Assembly (NCBI GenBank): GCA_964541895.1
Contig: CAZISM010000205.1
Span: forward strand, 1-7,273
Direction: 5' to 3'
DNA: 7,273 nt
Source of the DNA: CAZISM01 sp964541895
GTDB lineage: Bacteria; Zhuqueibacterota; Zhuqueibacteria; Residuimicrobiales; Residuimicrobiaceae
The notes under the pieces are model-generated. The model did no database searches, was not told the DNA's origin, and was given only the letters and a program-made list of their open reading frames with translations. Within the stretch, counting starts at the first letter, position 1. Each line of letters starts with the position of its first letter. Both the position numbers and the translations under genes were made by a program. Shown in pieces: positions 1-4,207 of the stretch.

Positions 1-413
1 TAGGACTGTTCGCTGTTGAGATCGTACATGAGACTGAGGGATTCGCGGATAACCGGCCCGCTGTGGGTGTGAGAAAAGGTAAACAGCAGCTGCGCCCGTT
101 TCAAACCATAACTGATTTCCAGGTCGTGGCTGATGGTCTCCACGAGGGTGGCCGGCATACCCAGAATATCGCTGCCGATGATCACCAGGCGATGCCCCTT
201 TTGATCCTGCAGGGCGATGACACGGCTGTACAGCTTTTGTGCCACGCCTTCGGAGGGCTTGGACCGGCTGGCATAGCCGGCCATCCAGATGGAATTGTTC
301 GGCGTAATATCCACTTTGGCAGTGCCAACCAACCACGGTGGTTGGTCGTCTGCCAACGCCAATGCCGGCATAGCGGCGAACATCACCAGGGCAACTAGGG
401 AAACAACTTTCAT
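1..413 (-). CDS. Neutral/alkaline ceramidase-like secreted hydrolase, N-terminal part (cut by window edge)
   Basis: Only the first 137 codons lie in the window; the reading frame is still open at base 1. Residues 1-21 form a signal peptide (MKVV, a hydrophobic stretch, then a likely cut at ALALA before DDQPPW). The mature part starts with the family signature VGTAKVDITP at 29-38, continues with AGYASRSKPSEGV at 45-57, and reaches SHTHSGP at 114-120. The paired histidines of that motif belong to the zinc site of neutral ceramidases, which hydrolyse the amide bond of ceramide. Many bacterial members of this family have no tested substrate, so ceramidase activity is inferred from the fold only. 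The ATG at 411-413 is supported by AGAGGA five bases upstream. The gene lies 172 bp after tonB on the same strand, so it may be a separate unit or the tail of the operon. Confidence 0.85.
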   Translation of the reverse strand, partial: MKVVSLVALVMFAAMPALALADDQPPWLVGTAKVDITPNNSIWMAGYASRSKPSEGVAQKLYSRVIALQDQKGHRLVIIGSDILGMPATLVETISHDLEISYGLKRAQLLFTFSHTHSGPVIRESLSLMYDLNSEQS

Positions 414-418
414 ACATT

Positions 419-424
419 TCCTCT
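419..424 (-). promoter_or_regulatory. Ribosome binding site of the ceramidase-like gene
   Basis: On the minus strand this reads AGAGGA, followed by five bases and the ATG at 411-413. It is a moderate Shine-Dalgarno match and supports the chosen start. Confidence 0.6.
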
Positions 425-548
425 GATTTAGCGGGCAGGGTATAGCCAGGGGAGGAGTGTTAATACCTATTTGGCGCGTGAGCCGGGCTGATCCGGCCGT
501 TCGTGCTCAATGATTCCAGTGTTGCACGTTTTTTTTTCATATACGGAT

Positions 549-565
549 CGAAGCGAGACGCTTCG
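549..565 (-). other. Perfect hairpin downstream of tonB
   Basis: The sequence is CGAAGCG, a three-base loop, then CGCTTCG: a 7-bp perfect stem that begins 20 bases after the tonB stop codon. In the transcribed direction it is followed by ATCCGTATATG and then a run of A, not U, so it is not a standard intrinsic terminator. It could protect the 3' end of the operon mRNA or cause pausing; that is inference. Confidence 0.45.
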
Positions 566-585
566 GTCACCAGCGCTTAATGATA

Positions 586-1443
586 CTATTCCAGTTCATA
601 CCGGAACGTAATGATACCGGTGACATTTTTCTGTTCTACTGCGGCCGGCAGCGGATTAAACCGCCATTGCCGCAAGGCTTCAAGAGTGATCTTTTCCAGC
701 GTGGGATCGCCTTTGCGCATGGGGATCATAAGACCGATCTGTCCGTCCGGCAGAACGGTAAAGCGGATTTTCACCACCTCTTCCTTTTGCAAGCCCGCCG
801 GATAGCGCGGGATCACCTGGTTGAGAATCATCCGCTGTGCGGCATCGCCTTCGATGGTGAAGGGCTGATCCACACCGCCGCTGCCCTCTCGTCCCGTGGC
901 CAGATTGCTCTGGCCGCCGCGGCCGCTGCCGTACTCGGTATTCACCGGGTTGCTGTTGGCCGAGGTGCCGGAGGGCGCCGGCCGTTCGGTTGCTGACAGC
1001 GACGGCTCTTCCGGACGCAACGACGGCTCGGCGGCATTCATATCCGGCGTCAGTTTGCCTTCGTCGCGGCTGCTCAGGAGCGGCTCTTCGTTTTCGAGCA
1101 TGCGTCGCTTCGGCGGCACCACCGGATTGGTGCTGGTGCTGGTTTTCTGCGGCACCGGTTTGGGCGCCGGCTTGCTGACGGTCTGTTTTTTTACAGTCTC
1201 CCGTTGACGAACCGGCACCGCTTCGGCGGTGGACGATACCGGCGACGGCTGGGTGATGACCGGGGCTGGTTGCGGCGAAGCACCCTGTGTACCGCTGAGC
1301 AGGGTTACTTCAAGAAACTCCGCCGGCTTGAAGTCAAACCCGATCTGCCAGCTCAAGGCGATGAGAAAAAATATAAAGTGCAGGACCAGGGAAATGACCC
1401 ACGGTCTTCTCCGTTCGTCCCATAATATGGCAAGATATTGCAC
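586..1443 (-). CDS. tonB: TonB energy-transducing protein
   Basis: This 285-residue protein would couple the ExbB/ExbD motor to outer-membrane receptors. A short cytoplasmic start rich in arginine (11-13) leads into one membrane helix at about 16-33. The helix holds Ser18 and His22, spaced like the conserved Ser16/His20 of E. coli TonB, which face ExbD/ExbB. A long Pro/Ser/Lys-rich periplasmic linker follows (about 50-165, with KPAPKPVP at 91-98), then a glycine-rich part (172-190). The C-terminal TonB domain (about 205-285) has the PxYPA motif at 212-216, VKIRFTVLPDG at 224-234 and ALRQWRFNP at 256-264. The start is GTG: an in-frame TAA lies only nine bases upstream and is the exbD stop itself, and TAAGGAGGT precedes the GTG. 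It is the last of five close-set genes. TolA is less likely because the C-terminal motifs are those of TonB. Confidence 0.93.
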   Translation of the reverse strand: MQYLAILWDERRRPWVISLVLHFIFFLIALSWQIGFDFKPAEFLEVTLLSGTQGASPQPAPVITQPSPVSSTAEAVPVRQRETVKKQTVSKPAPKPVPQKTSTSTNPVVPPKRRMLENEEPLLSSRDEGKLTPDMNAAEPSLRPEEPSLSATERPAPSGTSANSNPVNTEYGSGRGGQSNLATGREGSGGVDQPFTIEGDAAQRMILNQVIPRYPAGLQKEEVVKIRFTVLPDGQIGLMIPMRKGDPTLEKITLEALRQWRFNPLPAAVEQKNVTGIITFRYELE

Positions 1444-1446
1444 CGG

Positions 1447-1455
1447 ACCTCCTTA
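1447..1455 (-). promoter_or_regulatory. tonB ribosome binding site overlapping the exbD stop codon
   Basis: The minus strand reads TAAGGAGGT, a full match to the anti-Shine-Dalgarno tail of 16S rRNA. Its first three bases are the exbD stop codon TAA. Three bases separate it from the GTG start, which is closer than usual. The arrangement suggests that translation of tonB is coupled to termination on exbD. Confidence 0.85.
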
Positions 1456-1854
1456 CAAGCCTTGTTCGGTGGCAATCATGAACTTTTCCGCACCGGCCAG
1501 TTTGGCCATATCCACCACGCGAATGGCGGCATCGAGCGAGAGCTCTTTATCGGCGCGGATAACCACGGTTTTGTCCTGAGCCTGCTGCAGCAGCGGCCGT
1601 AACGAGGAGCTGAGATCGGCCAGCGCCACCGGTTTGTCGAACAAAAAGATCTGTTCGTTCCTGGTGATACTGAGATAGATCTTGTCGCTTTTTTCAATGA
1701 CACCCGATGCCGCCTTGGGCAGCTGCACCTTGATGCCGGGCTGCATGACATAGTTGGAGGTAAGCAGAAAGTAGATCAGCAACAGCAACACAATATCGGA
1801 CAGGCTGATGGCGGCGAACAGGACGATGCGTTTGTTTTTGCGCTCAAAGTTCAA
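1453..1854 (-). CDS. exbD: ExbD, proton-channel subunit of the TonB motor
   Basis: This is a 133-residue biopolymer transport protein of the ExbD/TolR family, close to the family's usual length. A short basic cytoplasmic start (ERKNKR) leads into a single membrane helix at about 14-33. Asp20, in SLSDIVLLLL, sits where the essential protonatable aspartate of ExbD lies (Asp25 in E. coli). The periplasmic domain has LPKAASG at 45-51 and the typical end VVIRADKELSLDAAIRVVD (97-115) followed by AKLAGAEKFMIATE. The start is TTG at 1852-1854, not ATG. It is fixed by AAAGGAGG six bases upstream and lies within the end of exbB, so the genes overlap by 11 bp. ExbD is placed with ExbB and TonB, so TolR is the less likely name. 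Confidence 0.93.
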   Translation of the reverse strand: MNFERKNKRIVLFAAISLSDIVLLLLIYFLLTSNYVMQPGIKVQLPKAASGVIEKSDKIYLSITRNEQIFLFDKPVALADLSSSLRPLLQQAQDKTVVIRADKELSLDAAIRVVDMAKLAGAEKFMIATEQGL

Positions 1855-2473
1855 CGCCGGCCTCCTTTTCCAGCATCAGATCCAGCAGATCGGTCGAGTT
1901 CTCCTGCATTTCAAAAACGTGGTGTTCCACCTTGCTGACGATATAGTTGTGCGCCATCAGCGCCGGGATGCCCACGATCAGACCAGCTGCGGTGGTGAGC
2001 AGCGCTTCCCAGATGCCGCCGGCGAGCACACTGGCATCGACGTTGCCGCCGCGCGCCTGAATCTGCATAAAGGCGGTGATCATACCGGTGACCGTGCCGA
2101 GAAAGCCGAACATCGGCGAGATGGCGGCGACGTTGCCGAGTACGCTCAGATTTTTTTCCAGTTTATAGATGGCGGTTTTGCCGGCGCTCTCGATGGCCTC
2201 TTTCATCTCTTCGCGCGGTTTTTCACGTTTGAGCAGAGCGGCCAGGGTGATGGCCGCCACCGGGCCGGGCGTTTCCTTGCAGAGGATGATGGCTTCTTCC
2301 ACCCTTTTACGATAGATCAGGTTTTTCACCTGCAGAATAAACGTGCGGGAATTGATATTGATTTTGCGCAACGCCCAATACCGTTCAGCAAACGCGGCAA
2401 CGGCCAGAACCGAACAGATGGCGATGGGAATCATCATGAAACCGCCCTTGTAGATGATTTCGAACAAAGACAT
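1844..2473 (-). CDS. exbB: ExbB, MotA/TolQ/ExbB-family motor subunit
   Basis: This 209-residue inner-membrane protein would form, with ExbD, the proton-driven motor that energises TonB. Three membrane helices are visible: about 11-31, 109-134 and 156-178, with the large cytoplasmic loop between the first two, as expected for the family. Helix two holds FGFLGTVTGM (122-131) and helix three WEALLTTAAGLIVGIPA (155-171). Thr127, Glu156 and Thr161 match the conserved Thr148, Glu176 and Thr181 of E. coli ExbB lining the channel. The GGNVDASVLAGGI stretch before helix three is typical of ExbB in this broad group. The ATG at 2471-2473 is preceded by a full-strength ribosome binding site. The gene starts 27 bp after the barrel gene and overlaps exbD by 11 bp. 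TolQ is the alternative; the adjacent tonB favours ExbB. Confidence 0.94.
   Translation of the reverse strand: MSLFEIIYKGGFMMIPIAICSVLAVAAFAERYWALRKININSRTFILQVKNLIYRKRVEEAIILCKETPGPVAAITLAALLKREKPREEMKEAIESAGKTAIYKLEKNLSVLGNVAAISPMFGFLGTVTGMITAFMQIQARGGNVDASVLAGGIWEALLTTAAGLIVGIPALMAHNYIVSKVEHHVFEMQENSTDLLDLMLEKEAGVEL
1861..1868 (-). promoter_or_regulatory. exbD ribosome binding site inside exbB
   Basis: The minus strand reads AAAGGAGG, six bases before the TTG start. The same bases form the Glu-Lys-Glu-Ala codons near the exbB C-terminus, so the site is embedded in coding sequence. It decides in favour of the TTG start. Confidence 0.85.
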
Positions 2474-2479
2474 TCTAGG

Positions 2480-2488
2480 ACCTCCTTT
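2480..2488 (-). promoter_or_regulatory. exbB ribosome binding site
   Basis: The minus strand reads AAAGGAGGT, followed by six bases and the ATG. It is nearly perfect and much stronger than the sites before the two upstream genes of the operon. Confidence 0.85.
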
Positions 2489-2500
2489 TAACCGAACCGA

Positions 2501-4192
2501 TTAAAACTGAGCCCGCAGACCGGCCAGCACACTGAATCCGGTTTCCGGATACTCTTCCCACAAAACATATTTACTGTCAACCACATTCTGCAATGTCAGT
2601 GATGCCGTGATAAAACGACCGATGGCTTTATGCACGCCGGCATGCAGCAGGGCATAGCCGGGCAGGCGGCTGTCGCTGTCAAAGCGGCTGCGGCGCTTGC
2701 CCCAATACTCTGCAGAGGCTTTCAGCGTCCACTCGTGTTTCAGGAACAGGGCGCCGTCCAGCTGCAGTTGCACGTTCGGGCGATAGGGCACGTGACCCTT
2801 GATGCGCTCGGGTAAGACGGCGTCCGGCTGATCGTCATAGGCGGTGACGCCGAATCCCACCTGCGTACGCGAAGAGGGGGTAGTGGAACAGCGCAGGTGA
2901 ATTTCGCTGAGCGCACCTTTGCCCTGATGCAACTGGAAGAAACCGCTCTGCAGATCCCGTTGCCAATACAGCAGCCGTTCCATGTCGCTGTGAGAAAGGA
3001 TCAGATGGACATGGAGATAGGGGGATGGCCGCGCCTCGCCCTCCAGGCGGATGGTGAAATTCGCCTCTTGCGGTCGTAACGGAAAGCGGTGCGACAGGTA
3101 TCTGTTTTCCTGCCAATAGTTGAGAAACGTCTGATAGTGCACTCCTTTGCCGGCCGACAGGGCAATGGCAAAACGATCGCTGGAACGATAACGGAGCTGC
3201 AGCGAAGGGGCGGCGGTTGTCTGTTGAGCCATCGAGTCGGAGGTCATCCCCTGCAGGGCGATGCCGGCGCCGAAATGCAAGGCCTGGGTGAGCGGATAGA
3301 GGACCTGCAGACGCGCCTGACTGAGGGAGGCGAGGGCGGAGGTGGAATCGGCAGAGGCATCGTACGCCTCCCGCAAATACTGCAAATCCGCGCTGACCTG
3401 GACTTTGGACCATACCTGGCGCACCGCCAGGTTCAGGTTATAGTAGAAATCATCGGAGGTGTCGAACTCTTTGCCGCTGCTGTCGCTGTTGACGCTCAGG
3501 CCCTGGACGGCGATGTCCATCTGAATATGGGTCAACGGCCGCGGGTCCAGCGAAAAGTTTACGGCTACGTTGCCCCAACCGCCGTTTCGTTTTGCGTTTT
3601 GGCCGAAGGCACCGTGCAGTTCGCGATCAAAGCGGTTGTATTGAAACTGGATCTGGCTTTTCAGTTTGGTGGAGAGGCCGTATTCCAGAGAAGCGGCGGC
3701 GCCGCCTTCGCCAAAGCCGCTGTTGTTATACTGGCCGTTGCTGCCTTCATACCAGCCGTGGCCGTGGACCAGGCCGTTGCGCAGTTTGTGCCAGTGGCCG
3801 GCCCGGGCGAGGATGCTGCTGTAGCTGCCGGCCTGCAGGGCAAACCAGGTCATCTGGTTTTTGAACAGGGGGTCGTCGGCGCACTGGCGCTCCTGCGAGC
3901 GCAGGGACCAGATTGACAGCGGCGCATAGGCATCGGTCGGCTGGAGGAGTCGCGGCCCTTCGTTGCGGCTGCCCTTTTTTTGTTCAGCCTGGCGCAGGCT
4001 CTTGTCTTCTCCGGTGACCACCACATCCGGCAGTCGCATCTGCGTGCTGTCCGCGTCCAGTTTCTGTTTGGCGCTGATGGCGGTGCGGCTGGTGTCGGAC
4101 GGCAGGATAATGCGCGTCGGCGGCGGGGTCAAGGTTTCCTGCGCCTGCGCGCTGTATACGATCAAACCCAAAAGTACTAGTGTCTTGTTCAT
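2501..4192 (-). CDS. TonB-dependent receptor-like outer-membrane barrel without a plug domain
   Basis: The 563-residue protein has a signal peptide with a likely cut after AQA at residue 17. A short tail follows, containing LPDVVVTGED at 54-63, similar to the BtuB TonB box (DTLVVTA). From about residue 113 to the end the sequence is a run of amphipathic strands split by turns, for example KSQIQFQYNRF, KVQVSADLQYL, FAIALSAGKGV, RTQVGFGVTAYD and NVQLQLDGALF. The C-terminus has the receptor pattern LPGYALLHAGV, LTLQNVVDSKYVLWEEYPE and a final aromatic strand ending in Phe. About 450 barrel residues resemble the barrel length of BtuB. Only some 50 residues separate the TonB-box-like segment from the barrel, too few for the usual plug of about 110-130 residues. 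The upstream gene stops 15 bp before the start, so no plug was lost to a wrong start. Substrate unknown. Confidence 0.8.
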   Translation of the reverse strand: MNKTLVLLGLIVYSAQAQETLTPPPTRIILPSDTSRTAISAKQKLDADSTQMRLPDVVVTGEDKSLRQAEQKKGSRNEGPRLLQPTDAYAPLSIWSLRSQERQCADDPLFKNQMTWFALQAGSYSSILARAGHWHKLRNGLVHGHGWYEGSNGQYNNSGFGEGGAAASLEYGLSTKLKSQIQFQYNRFDRELHGAFGQNAKRNGGWGNVAVNFSLDPRPLTHIQMDIAVQGLSVNSDSSGKEFDTSDDFYYNLNLAVRQVWSKVQVSADLQYLREAYDASADSTSALASLSQARLQVLYPLTQALHFGAGIALQGMTSDSMAQQTTAAPSLQLRYRSSDRFAIALSAGKGVHYQTFLNYWQENRYLSHRFPLRPQEANFTIRLEGEARPSPYLHVHLILSHSDMERLLYWQRDLQSGFFQLHQGKGALSEIHLRCSTTPSSRTQVGFGVTAYDDQPDAVLPERIKGHVPYRPNVQLQLDGALFLKHEWTLKASAEYWGKRRSRFDSDSRLPGYALLHAGVHKAIGRFITASLTLQNVVDSKYVLWEEYPETGFSVLAGLRAQF

Positions 4193-4207
4193 GCCTCGGC
4201 CCGTCCC

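Larger units (their letters stand above)
414..585. other. Intergenic gap between tonB and the ceramidase-like gene
   Basis: This is the longest non-coding stretch in the window (172 bp). It contains a perfect short hairpin at 549-565, a run of nine T on the plus strand at 529-537 (nine A on the transcribed minus strand), and the ribosome binding site of the next gene. I looked for a sigma70-like promoter on the minus strand. TATACC and TATTAA hexamers are present, but neither has a convincing -35 partner at normal spacing. Whether the ceramidase-like gene has its own promoter is open. Confidence 0.5.

Noticed and set aside
502..537. Plus-strand terminator: CGTGC ... GCACG followed by nine T
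   Set aside because: The stem is only 5 bp with a 17-base loop, and no plus-strand gene precedes it. A chance arrangement is more likely.
549..565. Intrinsic terminator for the operon
   Set aside because: The hairpin is perfect, but the transcript carries A residues and not U residues after it.
586..2473. A tolQ-tolR-tolA set instead of exbB-exbD-tonB
   Set aside because: The third protein has a TonB-type C-terminal domain (PxYPA, VKIRF, RQWRFNP), and neither TolB nor Pal is nearby.
1808..2491. A 227-codon plus-strand open frame opposite exbB
   Set aside because: The minus-strand exbB has clear family motifs; the His/Asp-rich plus-strand product looks like an antisense artefact.
3089..3916. 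A 275-codon plus-strand open frame opposite the barrel gene
   Set aside because: It is the antisense of a convincing receptor-type barrel, has an Ala/Gly/Val-rich product with no family pattern, and lacks a ribosome binding site I can support.
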